Part shown: piece by piece, positions 13,099-27,025 of the stretch
Layout of the letters: every line of letters begins with the position of its first letter
Numbering within the stretch: position 1 is the stretch's first letter
Source: Heracleum sosnowskyi
Lineage: Eukaryota > Streptophyta > Magnoliopsida > Apiales > Apiaceae
Assembly: GCA_030848705.1 (NCBI GenBank)
Contig: CM061238.1
Coordinates: 61,171,133 to 61,235,132, forward strand
DNA length: 64,000 bases
Direction of reading: 5' to 3'
The notes under the pieces: generated by a model
What the model was told of the DNA's origin: nothing
The model's database searches: none
What the model saw: only the letters and a program-made list of their open reading frames with translations
Translations under genes and position numbers: made by a program

Positions 13099-14106
13099 TA
13101 TAAACCCATAGGGTCAAACTACGAGAAAATATCCACAAAATGGCCCGCTTCAATTTTTCCCCATTTTCCTTGTATACCTCCCTTTATAGGTAAACGTAAT
13201 CGGGTGTCCCCTGGTATCTGCTCCGATTCAGGCACGGACAGCTCCAAATGAAGTTTTCTGTAATTCTATAAACCCATAGGGTCAAACTACGAGAAAATAT
13301 CCACGAAATGGCCCGCTTCAATTTTTCCCCATTTTCCTTGTATAGCTCCCTTTATAGGTAAACGTAATCGGGCGTCCCCTGGTATCTGCTCCGATTCAGG
13401 CACGGACAGCTCCAAATGAAGTTTTCTGCAATTCGATAAACCCATAGGGTCAAACTACGAGAAAATATCCACAAAATGGCCCGCTTCAATTTTCCCACAT
13501 TTTCCTTGTATAGCTCCCTTTAGAGGTAAACGTAATCGGGCGTCCCCTGGTATCTGCTCCGATTCAGGCAGAGACAGCTCCAAATGAAGTTTTCTGTAAT
13601 TCTATAAACCCATAGGGTCAAACTACGAGAAAATATCCACAAAATGGCCCGCTTCAATTTTCCCCCATTTTCCTTGTATACCTCCCTTTATAGGTAAACG
13701 TAATCGGGTGTCCCCTGGTATCTGCTCCGATTCAGGCACGGACAGCTCCAAATGAAGTTTTCTGTAATTCTATAAACCCATAGGGTCAAACTACGAGAAA
13801 ATATCCACGAAATGGCCCGCTTCAATTTTTCCCCATTTTCCTTGTATAGCTCCCTTTATAGGTAAACGTAATCGGGCGTCCCCTGGTATCTGCTCCGATT
13901 CAGGCACGGACAGCTCCAAATGAAGTTTTCTGCAATTCGATAAACCCATAGGGTCAAACTACGAGAAAATATCCACAAAATGGCCCGCTTCAATTTTCCC
14001 ACATTTTCCTTGTATAGCTCCCTTTAGAGGTAAACGTAATCGGGCGTCCCCTGGTATCTGCTCCGATTCAGGCAGAGACAGCTCCAAATGAAGTTTTCTG
14101 TAATTC
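13099..14106 (+). repeat. Three-unit (504-bp) tandem duplication private to segment A
   Basis: The trio tatacctcc/gggtgtcc unit, ccacgaaatgg unit and attcgataaa/cccacatt unit occurs at 13,099-13,602 and again at 13,603-14,106. Segment B has this trio only once at the matching place (33,399-33,902). The first unit of the second trio, 13,603-13,770, is chimeric: its front has the ttttccccc tract of the plain type, while its back has tatacctcc, tataggt and gggtgtcc of the duplicated type. The crossover therefore lies between about 13,658 and 13,680. The same trio occurs again as part of a six-unit (1,008-bp) spacing at 14,611, and at 34,407 in segment B. Confidence 0.9.
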
Positions 14107-16290
14107 TATAAACCCATAGGGTCAAACTACGAGAAAATATCCACAAAATGGCCCGCTTCAATTTTCCCCCATTTTCCTTGTATAGCTCCCTTTAGAGGTA
14201 AACGTAATCGGGCGTCCCCTGGTATCTGCTCCGATTCAGGCACGGACAGCTCCAAATGAAGTTTTCTGCAATTCTATAAACCCATAGGGTCAAACTACGA
14301 GAAAATATACACAAAATGGCCCGCTTCAATTTCCCCCAATTTTCCTTGTATAGCTCCCTTTAGAGGTAAACGTAATCGGGCGTCCCCTGGTATCTGCTCC
14401 GATTCAGGCACGGACAGCTCCAAATGAAGTTTTCTGTAATTCTATAAACCCATAGGGTCAAACTACGAGAAAATATCCACAAAATGGCCCGCTTCAATTT
14501 TCCCCCATTTTCCTTGTACAGCTCCCTTTAGAGGTAAACGTAATCGGGCGTCCCCTGGTACCTGCTCCGATTCAGGCACGGACAGCTCCAAATGAAGTTT
14601 TCTGTAATTCTATAAACCCATAGGGTCAAACTACGAGAAAATATCCACAAAATGGCCCGCTTCAATTTTTCCCCATTTTCCTTGTATACCTCCCTTTATA
14701 GGTAAACGTAATCGGGTGTCCCCTGGTATCTGCTCCGATTCAGGCACGGACAGCTCCAAATGAAGTTTTCTGTAATTCTATAAACCCATAGGGTCAAACT
14801 ACGAGAAAATATCCACGAAATGGCCCGCTTCAATTTTTCCCCATTTTCCTTGTATAGCTCCCTTTATAGGTAAACGTAATCGGGCGTCCCCTGGTATCTG
14901 CTCCGATTCAGGCACGGACAGCTCCAAATGAAGTTTTCTGCAATTCGATAAACCCATAGGGTCAAACTACGAGAAAATATCCACAAAATGGCCCGCTTCA
15001 ATTTTCCCACATTTTCCTTGTATAGCTCCCTTTAGAGGTAAACGTAATCGGGCGTCCCCTGGTATCTGCTCCGATTCAGGCAGAGACAGCTCCAAATGAA
15101 GTTTTCTGTAATTCTATAAACCCATAGGGTCAAACTACGAGAAAATATCCACAAAATGGCCCGCTTCAATTTTCCCCCATTTTCCTTGTATAGCTCCCTT
15201 TAGAGGTAAACGTAATCGGGCGTCCCCTGGTATCTGCTCCGATTCAGGCACAGACAGCTCCAAATGAAGTTTTCTGCAATTCTATAAACCCATAGGGTCA
15301 AACTACGAGAAAATATACACAAAATGGCCCGCTTCAATTTCCCCCAATTTTCCTTGTATAGCTCCCTTTAGAGGTAAACGTAATCGGGCGTCCCCTGGTA
15401 TCTGCTCCGATTCAGGCACAGACAGCTCCAAATGAAGTTTTCTGTAATTCTATAAACCCATAGGGTCAAACTACGAGAAAATATCCACAAAATGGCCCGC
15501 TTCAATTTTCCCCCATTTTCCTTGTATAGCTCCCTTTAGAGGTAAACGTAATCGGGCGTCCCCTGGTACCTGCTCCGATTCAGGCACGGACAACTCCAAA
15601 TGAAGTTTTCTGTAATTCTATAAACCCATAGGGTCAAACTACGAGAAAATATTCACAAAATGGCCTGCTTCAATTTTTCCCCATTTTCCTTGTACAGCTC
15701 ACTTTAGAGGTAAACGTAATCGGGCATCCCCTGTTATCTGCTCCGATTCAGGCACGGACAGCTCCAAATGAAGTTTTCTGTAATTCTATAAACCCATAGG
15801 GACAAACTACGAGAAAATATCCACAAAATGGACCGCTTCAATTTTCCCCCATTTTCCTTGTATAGCTCCCTTTAGAGGTAAACGTAATCGGGCGTCCCCT
15901 GGTATCTGCTCCGATTCAGGCACGGACAGCTCCAAATGAAGTTTTCTGTAATTCTATAAACCCATAGGGTCAAACTACGAGAAAATATACACGAAATGGC
16001 CCGCTTCAATTTCCCCCCATTTTCCTTGTATAGCTCCCTTTAGAGGTAAACGTAATCGGGCGTCCCCTGGTATCTGCTCCGATTCAGGCACGGACAGCTC
16101 CAAATGAAGTTTTCTGTAATTCTATAAACCCATAGGGTCAAACTACGAGAAAATATCCACAAAATGGCCCGCTTCAATTTTCCCCCATTTTCCTTGTATA
16201 GCTCCCTTTAGAGGTAAACGTAATCGGGCGTCCCCTGGTATCTGCTCCGATTCAGGCACGGACAGCTCCAAATGAAGTTTTCTGTAATTC

Positions 16291-19200
16291 TATAAACCCA
16301 TAGGGGCAAACTACGAGAAAATATCCACAAAATGGCCCGCTTCAATTTTTCCCCATTTTCCTTGTATAGCACCCTTTATAGGTAAACGTAATCGGGCGTC
16401 CCCTGGTATCTGCTCCGATTCAGGCACGGACAGCTCCAAATGAAGTTTTCGGTAATTCTATAAACCCATATGGTCAAACTACGAGAAAATATCCACAAAA
16501 TTGCCCGCTTCAATTTTTCCCCATTTTCCTTGTATAGCTCCCTTTAGAGGTAAACGTAATCGGGCGTCCCCTGGTATCTGCTCCGATTCAGGCAGAGACA
16601 GCTCCAAATGAAGTTTTCTGTAATTCTATAAACCCATAGGGTCAAACTACGAGAAAATATCCACAAAATGGCCCGCTTCAATTTTTCCCCATTTTCCTTG
16701 TATAGCTCCCTTTAGAGGTAAACGTAATCGGGCGTCCCCTGGTATCTGCTCCGATTCAGGCACGGACAGCTCCAAATGAAGTTTTCTGTAATTCTATAAA
16801 CCCATAGGGTCGAACTACGAGAAAATATCCACAAAATGGCCCGCTTCAATTTTCCCCCATTTTCCTTGTACAGCTCCCTTTAGAGGTAAACGTAATCGGG
16901 CATCCCCTGGTATCTGCTCCGATTCAGGCACGGACAGCCCCAAATGAAGTTTTCTGTAATTCTATAAACCCATAGGGTCAAACTACGAGAAAATATCCAC
17001 AAAATGGCCCGCTTCAATTTTTCCCCATTTTCCTTGTATACCTCCCTTTAGAGGTAAACGTAATCGGGCGTCCCCTGGTATCTGCTCCGATTCAGGCACG
17101 GACAGCTCCAAATGAAGTTTTCTGTAATTCGATAAACCCATAGGGTCAAACTACGAGAAAATATCCACAAAATGGCCCGCTTCAATTTTTCCCCATTTTC
17201 CTTGTATAGCTCCCTTTATAGGTAAACGTAATCGGGCGTCCCCTGGTATCTGCTCCGATTCAGGCACGGACAGCTCCAAATGAAGTTTTCTGCAATTCTA
17301 TAAACCCATAGGGTCAAACTACGAGAAAATATCCACAAAATGGCCCGCTTCAATTTTCCCACATTTTCCTTGTATAGCTCCCTTTAGAGGTAAACGTAAT
17401 CGGGCGTCCCCTGGTATCTGCTCCGATTCAGGCAGAGACAGCTCCAAATGAAGTTTTCTGTAATTCTTTAAACCCATAGGGTCAAACTACGAGAAAATAT
17501 CCACAAAATGGCCCGCTTCAATTTTCCCCCATTTTCCTTGTATAGCTCCCTTTAGAGGTAAACGTAATCGGGCGTCCCCTGGTATCTGCTCCGATTCAGG
17601 CACGGACAGCTCCAAATGAAGTTTTCTGCAATTCTATAAACCCATAGGGTCAAACTACGAGAAAATATACACAAAATGGCCCGCTTCAATTTTCCCACAT
17701 TTTCCTTGTATAGCTCCCTTTAGAGGTAAACGTAATCGGGCGTCCCCTGGTATCTGCTCCGATTCAGGCAGAGACAGCTCCAAATGAAGTTTTCTGTAAT
17801 TCTATAAACCCATAGGGTCAAACTACGAGAAAATATCCACAAAATGGTCCGCTTCAATTTTCCCCCATTTTCCTTGTATAGCTCCCTTTAGAGGTAAACG
17901 TAATCGGGCGTCCCCTGGTATCTGCTCCGATTCAGGCACGGACAACTCCAAATGAAGTTTTCTGTAATTCTATAAACCCATAGGGTCAAACTACGAGAAA
18001 ATATCCACAAAATGGCCTGCTTCAATTTTTCCCCATTTTCCTTGTACAGCTCACTTTAGAGGTAAACGTAATCGGGCATCCCCTGTTATCTACTCCGATT
18101 CAGGCACGGACAGCTCCAAATGAAGTTTTCTGTAATTCTATAAACCCATAGGGTCAAACTACGAGAAAATATCCACAAAATGGACCGCTTCAATTTTCCC
18201 CCATTTTCCTTGTATAGCTCCCTTTAGAGGTAAACGTAATCGGGCGTCCCCTGGTATCTGCTCCGATTCAGGCACGGACAGCTCCAAATGAAGTTTTCTG
18301 TAATTCTATAAACCCATAGGGTCAAATTACGAGAAAATATACACAAAATGGCCCGCTTCAATTTCCCCCCATTTTCCTTGTATAGCTCCCTTTAGAGGTA
18401 AACGTAATCGGGCGTCCCCTGGTATCTGCTCCGATTCAGGCACGGACAGCTCCAAATGAAGTTTTCTGTAATTCTATAAACCCATAGGGTCAAACTACGA
18501 GAAAATATCCACAAAATGGCCCGCTTCAATTTTCCCCCATTTTCCTTGTATAGCTCCCTTTAGAGGTAAACGTAATCGGGCGTCCCCTGGTATCTGCTCC
18601 GATTCAGGCACGGACAGCTCCAAATGAAGTTTTCTGTAATTCTATAAACCCATAGGAGCAAACTACGAGAAAATATCCACAAAATGGCCCGCTTCAATTT
18701 TTCCCCATTTTCCTTGTATAGCACCCTTTATAGGTAAACGTAATCGGGCGTCCCCTGGTATCTGCTCCGATTCAGGCACAGACAGCTCCAAATGAAGTTT
18801 TCGGTAATTCTATAAACCCATATGGTCAAACTACGAGAAAATATCCACAAAATTGCCCGCTTCAATTTTTCCCCATTTTCCTTGTATAGCTCCCTTTAGA
18901 GGTAAACGTAATCGGGCGTCCCCTGGTATCTGCTCCGATTCAGGCAGAGACAGCTCCAAATGAAGTTTTCTGTAATTCTATAAACCCATAGGGTCAAACT
19001 ACGAGAAAATATCCACAAAATGGCCCGCTTCAATTTTTCCCCATTTTCCTTGTATAGCTCCCTTTAGAGGTAAACGTAATCGGGCGTCCCCTGGTATCTG
19101 CTCCGATTCAGGCACGGACAGCTCCAAATGAAGTTTTCTGTAATTCTATAAACCCATAGGGTCGAACTACGAGAAAATATCCACAAAATGGCCCGCTTCA

Positions 19201-20658
19201 ATTTTCCCCCATTTTCCTTGTACAGCTCCCTTTAGAGGTAAACGTAATCGGGCATCCCCTGGTATCTGCTCCGATTCAGGCACGGACAGCCCCAAATGAA
19301 GTTTTCTGTAATTCTATAAACCCATAGGGTCAAACTACGAGAAAATATCCACAAAATGGCCCGCTTCAATTTTTCCCCATTTTCCTTGTATACCTCCCTT
19401 TAGAGGTAAACGTAATCGGGCGTCCCCTGGTATCTGCTCCGATTCAGGCACGGACAGCTCCAAATGAAGTTTTCTGTAATTCGATAAACCCATAGGGTCA
19501 AACTACGAGAAAATATCCACAAAATGGCCCGCTTCAATTTTTCCCCATTTTCCTTGTATAGCTCCCTTTATAGGTAAACGTAATCGGGCGTCCCCTGGTA
19601 TCTGCTCCGATTCAGGCACGGACAGCTCCAAATGAAGTTTTCTGCAATTCTATAAACCCATAGGGTCAAACTACGAGAAAATATCCACAAAATGGCCCGC
19701 TTCAATTTTCCCACATTTTCCTTGTATAGCTCCCTTTAGAGGTAAACGTAATCGGGCGTCCCCTGGTATCTGCTCCGATTCAGGCAGAGACAGCTCCAAA
19801 TGAAGTTTTCTGTAATTCTTTAAACCCATAGGGTCAAACTACGAGAAAATATCCACAAAATGGCCCGCTTCAATTTTCCCCCATTTTCCTTGTATAGCTC
19901 CCTTTAGAGGTAAACGTAATCGGGCGTCCCCTGGTATCTGCTCCGATTCAGGCACGGACAGCTCCAAATGAAGTTTTCTGCAATTCTATAAACCCATAGG
20001 GTCAAACTACGAGAAAATATACACAAAATGGCCCGCTTCAATTTTCCCACATTTTCCTTGTATAGCTCCCTTTAGAGGTAAACGTAATCGGGCGTCCCCT
20101 GGTATCTGCTCCGATTCAGGCAGAGACAGCTCCAAATGAAGTTTTCTGTAATTCTATAAACCCGTAGGGTCAAACTACGAGAAAATATCCACAAAATGGT
20201 CCGCTTCAATTTTCCCCCATTTTCCTTGTATAGCTCCCTTTAGAGGTAAACGTAATCGGGCGTCCCCTGGTATCTGCTCCGATTCAGGCACGGACAACTC
20301 CAAATGAAGTTTTCTGTAATTCTATAAACCCATAGGGTCAAACTACGAGAAAATATCCACAAAATGGCCTGCTTCAATTTTTCCCCATTTTCCTTGTACA
20401 GCTCACTTTAGAGGTAAACGTAATCGGGCATCCCCTGTTATCTACTCCGATTCAGGCACGGACAGCTCCAAATGAAGTTTTCTGTAATTCTATAAACCCA
20501 TAGGGTCAAACTACGAGAAAATATCCACAAAATGGACCGCTTCAATTTTCCCCCATTTTCCTTGTATAGCTCCCTTTAGAGGTAAACGTAATCGGGCGTC
20601 CCCTGGTATCTGCTCCGATTCAGGCACGGACAGCTCCAAATGAAGTTTTCTGTAATTC
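16291..20658 (+). repeat. 14-unit higher-order repeat (2,352 bp), one full and one 12-unit copy, in segment A
   Basis: The full copy is 16,291-18,642 and the second is 18,643-20,658, where it switches to another order after 12 units. The order of markers is: ggggcaaac or ggagcaaac with tagcaccc and cggta; tatggtc with aattgcccg and cagaga; a plain unit; gtcgaac with tacagctccc and agccccaaa; tatacctcc; attcgataaa; cccacatt with cagaga; ctttaaaccc; atatac with cccacatt; ggtccg with acaactcc; tacagctcac with tatctactcc; ggaccg; atatac; and a plain unit. The cggta pair at 16,451 and 18,803 fixes the period at 2,352 bp. Confidence 0.92.
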
Positions 20659-23600
20659 TATAAACCCATAGGGTCGAACTACGAGAAAATATCCACAAAA
20701 TGGCCCGCTTCAATTTTTCTCCATTTTCCTTGTATAGCTCCCTTTAGAGGTAAACGTAATCGGGCGTCCCCTGGTATCTGCTCCGATTCAGGCACGGACA
20801 GCTCCAAATGAAGTTTTCTGTAATTCTATAAACCCATAGGGTCAAACTACGAGAAAATATCCACAAAATGGCCCGCTTCAATTTTTCCCCATTTTCCTTG
20901 TATAGCTCCCTTTATAGGTAAACGTAATCGGGCGTCCCCTGGTATCTGCTCCGATTCAGGCACGGACAGCTCCAAATGAAGTTTTCTGCAATTCTATAAA
21001 CCCATAGGGTCAAACTACGAGAAAATATCCACAAAATGGCCCGCTTCAATTTTCCCCCATTTTCCTTGTATAGCTCCCTTTAGAGGTAAACATAATCGGG
21101 CGTCCCCTGGTATCTGCTCCGATTCAGGCACGGACAGCTCCAAATGAAGTTTTCTGTAATTCTATAAACCCATAGGGTCGAACTACGAGAAAATATCCAC
21201 AAAATGGCCCGCTTCAATTTTTCCCCATTTTCCTTGTATAGCTCCCTTTAGAGGTAAACGTAATCGGGCGTCCCCTGGTATCTGCTCCGATTCAGGCACG
21301 GACAGCTCCAAATGAAGTTTTCTGTAATTCTATAAACCCATAGGGTCAAACTACGAGAAAATATCCACAAAATGGCCCGCTTCAATTTTTCCCCATTTTC
21401 CTTGTATAGCTCCCTTTATAGGTAAACGTAATCGGGCGTCCCCTGGTATCTGCTCCGATTCAGGCACGGACAGCTCCAAATGAAGTTTTCTGCAATTCTA
21501 TAAACCCATAGGGTCAAACTACGAGAAAATATCCACAAAATGGCCCGCTTCAATTTTCCCCCATTTTCCTTGTATCCTTTAGAGGTAAACGTAATCGGGC
21601 GTCCCCTAGTATCTGCTCCGATTCAGGCACGGACAGCTCCAAATGAAGTTTTCTGTAATTCTATAAACCCATAGGGTCAAACTATGAGAAAATATCCACA
21701 AAATGGCCCGCTTCAATTTTTCCCCATTTTCCTTGTATAGCTCCCTTTATAGGTAAACGTAATCGGGCGTCCCCTGGTATCTGCTCCGATTCAGGCACGG
21801 ACAGCTCCAAATGAAGTTTTCTGCAATTCTATAAACCCATAGGGTCAAACTACGAGAAAATATCCACAAAATGGCCCGCTTCAATTTTCCCACATTTTCC
21901 TTGTATAGCTCCCTTTAGAGGTAAACGTAATCGGGCGTCCCCTGGTATCTGCTCCGATTCAGGCAGAGACAGCTCCAAATGAAGTTTTCTGTAATTCTTT
22001 AAACCCATAGGGTCAAACTACGAGAAAATATCCACAAAATGGCCCGCTTCAATTTTCCCCCATTTTCCTTGTATAGCTCCCTTTAGAGGTAAACGTAATC
22101 GGGCGTCCCCTGGTATCTGCTCCGATTCAGGCACGGACAGCTCCAAATGAAGTTTTCTGCAATTCTATAAACCCATAGGGTCAAACTACGAGAAAATATA
22201 CACAAAATGGCCCGCTTCAATTTTCCCACATTTTCCTTGTATAGCTCCCTTTAGAGGTAAACGTAATCGGGCGTCCCCTGGTATCTGCTCCGATTCAGGC
22301 AGAGACAGCTCCAAATGAAGTTTTCTGTAATTCTATAAACCCATAGGGTCAAACTACGAGAAAATATCCACAAAATGGTCCGCTTCAATTTTCCCCCATT
22401 TTCCTTGTATAGCTCCCTTTAGAGGTAAACGTAATCGGGCGTCCCCTGGTATCTGCTCCGATTCAGGCACGGACAACTCCAAATGAAGTTTTCTGTAATT
22501 CTATAAACCCATAGGGTCAAACTACGAGAAAATATCCACAAAATGGCCTGCTTCAATTTTTCCCCATTTTCCTTGTACAGCTCACTTTAGAGGTAAACGT
22601 AATCGGGCATCCCCTGTTATCTACTCCGATTCAGGCACGGACAGCTCCAAATGAAGTTTTCTGTAATTCTATAAACCCATAGGGTCAAACTACGAGAAAA
22701 TATCCACAAAATGGACCGCTTCAATTTTCCCCTATTTTCCTTGTATAGCTCCCTTTAGAGGTAAACGTAATCGGGCGTCCCCTGGTATCTGCTCCGATTC
22801 AGGCACGGACAGCTCCAAATGAAGTTTTCTGTAATTCTATAAACCCATAGGGTCGAACTACGAGAAAATATCCACAAAATGGCCCGCTTCAATTTTTCTC
22901 CATTTTCCTTGTATAGCTCCCTTTAGAGGTAAACGTAATCGGGCGTCCCCTGGTATCTGCTCCGATTCAGGCACGGACAGCTCCAAATGAAGTTTTCTGT
23001 AATTCTATAAACCCATAGGGTCAAACTACGAGAAAATATCCACAAAATGGCCCGCTTCAATTTTTCCCCATTTTCCTTGTATAGCTCCCTTTATAGGTAA
23101 ACGTAATCGGGCGTCCCCTGGTATCTGCTCCGATTCAGGCACGGACAGCTCCAAATGAAGTTTTCTGCAATTCTATAAACCCATAGGGTCAAACTACGAG
23201 AAAATATCCACAAAATGGCCCGCTTCAATTTTCCCCCATTTTCCTTGTATAGCTCCCTTTAGAGGTAAACGTAATCGGGCGTCCCCTGGTATCTGCTCCG
23301 ATTCAGGCACGGACAGCTCCAAATGAAGTTTTCTGTAATTCTATAAACCCATAGGGTCGAACTACGAGAAAATATCCACAAAATGGCCCGCTTCAATTTT
23401 TCCCCATTTTCCTTGTATAGCTCCCTTTAGAGGTAAACGTAATCGGGCGTCCCCTGGTATCTGCTCCGATTCTGGCACGGACAGCTCCAAATGAAGTTTT
23501 CTGTAATTCTATAAACCCATAGGGTCAAACTACGAGAAAATATCCACAAAATGGCCCGCTTCAATTTTTCCCCATTTTCCTTGTATAGCTCCCTTTATAG

Positions 23601-26600
23601 GTAAACGTAATCGGGCGTCCCCTGGTATCTGCTCCGATTCAGGCACGGACAGCTCCAAATGAAGTTTTCTGCAATTCTATAAACCCATAGGGTCAAACTA
23701 CGAGAAAATATCCACAAAATGGCCCGCTTCAATTTTCCCCCATTTTCCTTGTATCCTTTAGAGGTAAACGTAATCGGGCGTCCCCTGGTATCTGCTCCGA
23801 TTCAGGCACGGACAGCTCCAAATGAAGTTTTCTGTAATTCTATAAACCCATAGGGTCAAACTATGAGAAAATATCCACAAAATGGCCTGCTTCAATTTTC
23901 CCCCATTTTCCTTGTATAGTTCCCTTTAGAGGTAAACGTAATCGGGCGTCCCTGGTATCTGCTCCGATTCAGGCACGGACAGCTCCAAATGAAGTTTTCT
24001 GTAATTCTATAAACCCATAGGGTCAAACTACGAGAAAATATCCACAAAATGGCCCGCTTCAATTTTCCCCCATTTTCCTTGTATAGCTCCCTTTAGAGGT
24101 AAACGTAATCGGGCGTCCCCTGATATCTGCTCCGATTCAGGCACGGACAGCTCCAAATGAAGTTTTCTGTAATTCTATAAACCCATAGGGTCGAACTACG
24201 AGAAAATATCCACAAAATGGCCCGCTTCAATTTTTCCCCATTTTCCTTGTATAGCTCCCTTTAGAGGTAAACGTAATCGGGCGTCCCCTGGTATCTGCTC
24301 CGATTCAGGCACGGACAGCTCCAAATGAAGTTTTCTGTAATTCTATAAACCCATAGGGTCAAACTACGAGAAAATATCCACAAAATGGCCCGCTTCAATT
24401 TTTCCCCATTTTCCTTGTATAGCTCCCTTTATAGGTAAACGTAATCGGGCGTCCCCTGGTATCTGCTCCGATTCAGGCACGGACAGCTCCAAATGAAGTT
24501 TTCTGTAATTCTATAAACCCATAGGGTCAAACTACGAGAAAATATCCACAAAATGGACCGCTTCAATTTTCCCCTATTTTCCTTGTATAGCTCCCTTTAG
24601 AGGTAAACGTAATCGGGCGTCCCCTGGTATCTGCTCCGATTCAGGCACGGACAGCTCCAAATGAAGTTTTCTGTAATTCTATAAACCCATAGGGTCGAAC
24701 TACGAGAAAATATCCACAAAATGGCCCGCTTCAATTTTTCTCCATTTTCCTTGTATAGCTCCCTTTAGAGGTAAACGTAATCGGGCGTCCCCTGGTATCT
24801 GCTCCGATTCAGGCACGGACAGCTCCAAATGAAGTTTTCTGTAATTCTATAAACCCATAGGGTCAAACTACGAGAAAATATCCACAAAATGGCCCGCTTC
24901 AATTTTTCCCCATTTTCCTTGTATAGCTCCCTTTATAGGTAAACGTAATCGGGCGTCCCCTGGTATCTGCTCCGATTCAGGCACGGACAGCTCCAAATGA
25001 AGTTTTCTGTAATTCTATAAACCCATAGGGTCAAACTACGAGAAAATATCCACAAAATGGCCTGCTTCAATTTTTCCCCATTTTCCTTGTACAGCTCACT
25101 TTAGAGGTAAACGTAATCGGGCATCCCCTGTTATCTACTCCGATTCAGGCACGGACAGCTCCAAATGAAGTTTTCTGTAATTCTATAAACCCATAGGGTC
25201 AAACTACGAGAAAATATCCACAAAATGGACCGCTTCAATTTTCCCCTATTTTCCTTGTATAGCTCCCTTTAGAGGTAAACGTAATCGGGCGTCCCCTGGT
25301 ATCTGCTCCGATTCAGGCACGGACAGCTCCAAATGAAGTTTTCTGTAATTCTATAAACCCATAGGGTCGAACTACGAGAAAATATCCACAAAATGGCCCG
25401 CTTCAATTTTTCTCCATTTTCCTTGTATAGCTCCCTTTAGAGGTAAACGTAATCGGGCGTCCCCTGGTATCTGCTCCGATTCAGGCACGGACAGCTCCAA
25501 ATGAAGTTTTCTGTAATTCTATAAACCCATAGGGTCAAACTACGAGAAAATATCCACAAAATGGCCCGCTTCAATTTTTCCCCATTTTCCTTGTATAGCT
25601 CCCTTTATAGGTAAACGTAATCGGGCGTCCCCTGGTATCTGCTCCGATTCAGGCACGGACAGCTCCAAATGAAGTTTTCTGCAATTCTATAAACCCATAG
25701 GGTCAAACTACGAGAAAATATCCACAAAATGGCCCGCTTCAATTTTCCCCCATTTTCCTTGTATAGCTCCCTTTAGAGGTAAACGTAATCGGGCGTCCCC
25801 TGGTATCTGCTCCGATTCAGGCACGGACAGCTCCAAATGAAGTTTTCTGTAATTCTATAAACCCATAGGGTCGAACTACGAGAAAATATCCACAAAATGG
25901 CCCGCTTCAATTTTTCCCCATTTTCCTTGTATAGCTCCCTTTAGAGGTAAACGTAATCGGGCGTCCCCTGGTATCTGCTCCGATTCTGGCACGGACAGCT
26001 CCAAATGAAGTTTTCTGTAATTCTATAAACCCATAGGGTCAAACTACGAGAAAATATCCACAAAATGGCCCGCTTCAATTTTTCCCCATTTTCCTTGTAT
26101 AGCTCCCTTTATAGGTAAACGTAATCGGGCGTCCCCTGGTATCTGCTCCGATTCAGGCACGGACAGCTCCAAATGAAGTTTTCTGCAATTCTATAAACCC
26201 ATAGGGTCAAACTACGAGAAAATATCCACAAAATGGCCCGCTTCAATTTTCCCCCATTTTCCTTGTATCCTTTAGAGGTAAACGTAATCGGGCGTCCCCT
26301 GGTATCTGCTCCGATTCAGGCACGGACAGCTCCAAATGAAGTTTTCTGTAATTCTATAAACCCATAGGGTCAAACTATGAGAAAATATCCACAAAATGGC
26401 CTGCTTCAATTTTCCCCCATTTTCCTTGTATAGTTCCCTTTAGAGGTAAACGTAATCGGGCGTCCCTGGTATCTGCTCCGATTCAGGCACGGACAGCTCC
26501 AAATGAAGTTTTCTGTAATTCTATAAACCCATAGGGTCAAACTACGAGAAAATATCCACAAAATGGCCCGCTTCAATTTTCCCCCATTTTCCTTGTATAG

Positions 26601-27025
26601 CTCCCTTTAGAGGTAAACGTAATTGGGCGTCCCCTGATATCTGCTCCGATTCAGGCACGGACAGCTCCAAATGAAGTTTTCTGTAATTCTATAAACCCAT
26701 AGGGTCGAACTACGAGAAAATATCCACAAAATGGCCCGCTTCAATTTTTCCCCATTTTCCTTGTATAGCTCCCTTTAGAGGTAAACGTAATCGGGCGTCC
26801 CCTGGTATCTGCTCCGATTCAGGCACGGACAGCTCCAAATGAAGTTTTCTGTAATTCTATAAACCCATAGGGTCAAACTACGAGAAAATATCCACAAAAT
26901 GGCCCGCTTCAATTTTTCCCCATTTTCCTTGTATAGCTCCCTTTATAGGTAAACGTAATCGGGCGTCCCCTGGTATCTGCTCCGATTCAGGCACGGACAG
27001 CTCCAAATGAAGTTTTCTGCAATTC
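20659..27025 (+). repeat. 13- and 15-unit higher-order repeat copies (2,179 and 2,514 bp) in segment A
   Basis: Three related copies start with a unit bearing gtcgaac and ttttctcc: 20,659-22,837 (13 units less 5 bp), 22,838-25,351 (15 units less 6 bp), and from 25,352 onward. The 2,514-bp period is fixed by several paired markers: cccctatt, 22,729 and 25,243; gattctggc, 23,468 and 25,982; the 5-bp-deletion unit, 23,678 and 26,192; gatatc, 24,122 and 26,636. Within the second copy a four-unit (672-bp) shift brings the ggaccg/cccctatt unit round at both 24,512 and 25,184. One 2,514-bp copy is missing from segment B, so it was gained here or lost there after the two segments separated. Confidence 0.9.
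21499..21661 (+). repeat. 163-bp unit with a 5-bp deletion (five copies in window)
   Basis: The sequence reads gtatcctttag in place of gtatagctccctttag. Other copies are at 23,678-23,840, 26,192-26,354, 41,295-41,457 and 43,474-43,636. Each is followed by a unit with actatgag, so all five descend from one event and spread by higher-order duplication. They are useful landmarks for the 13- and 15-unit repeats. Confidence 0.92.
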
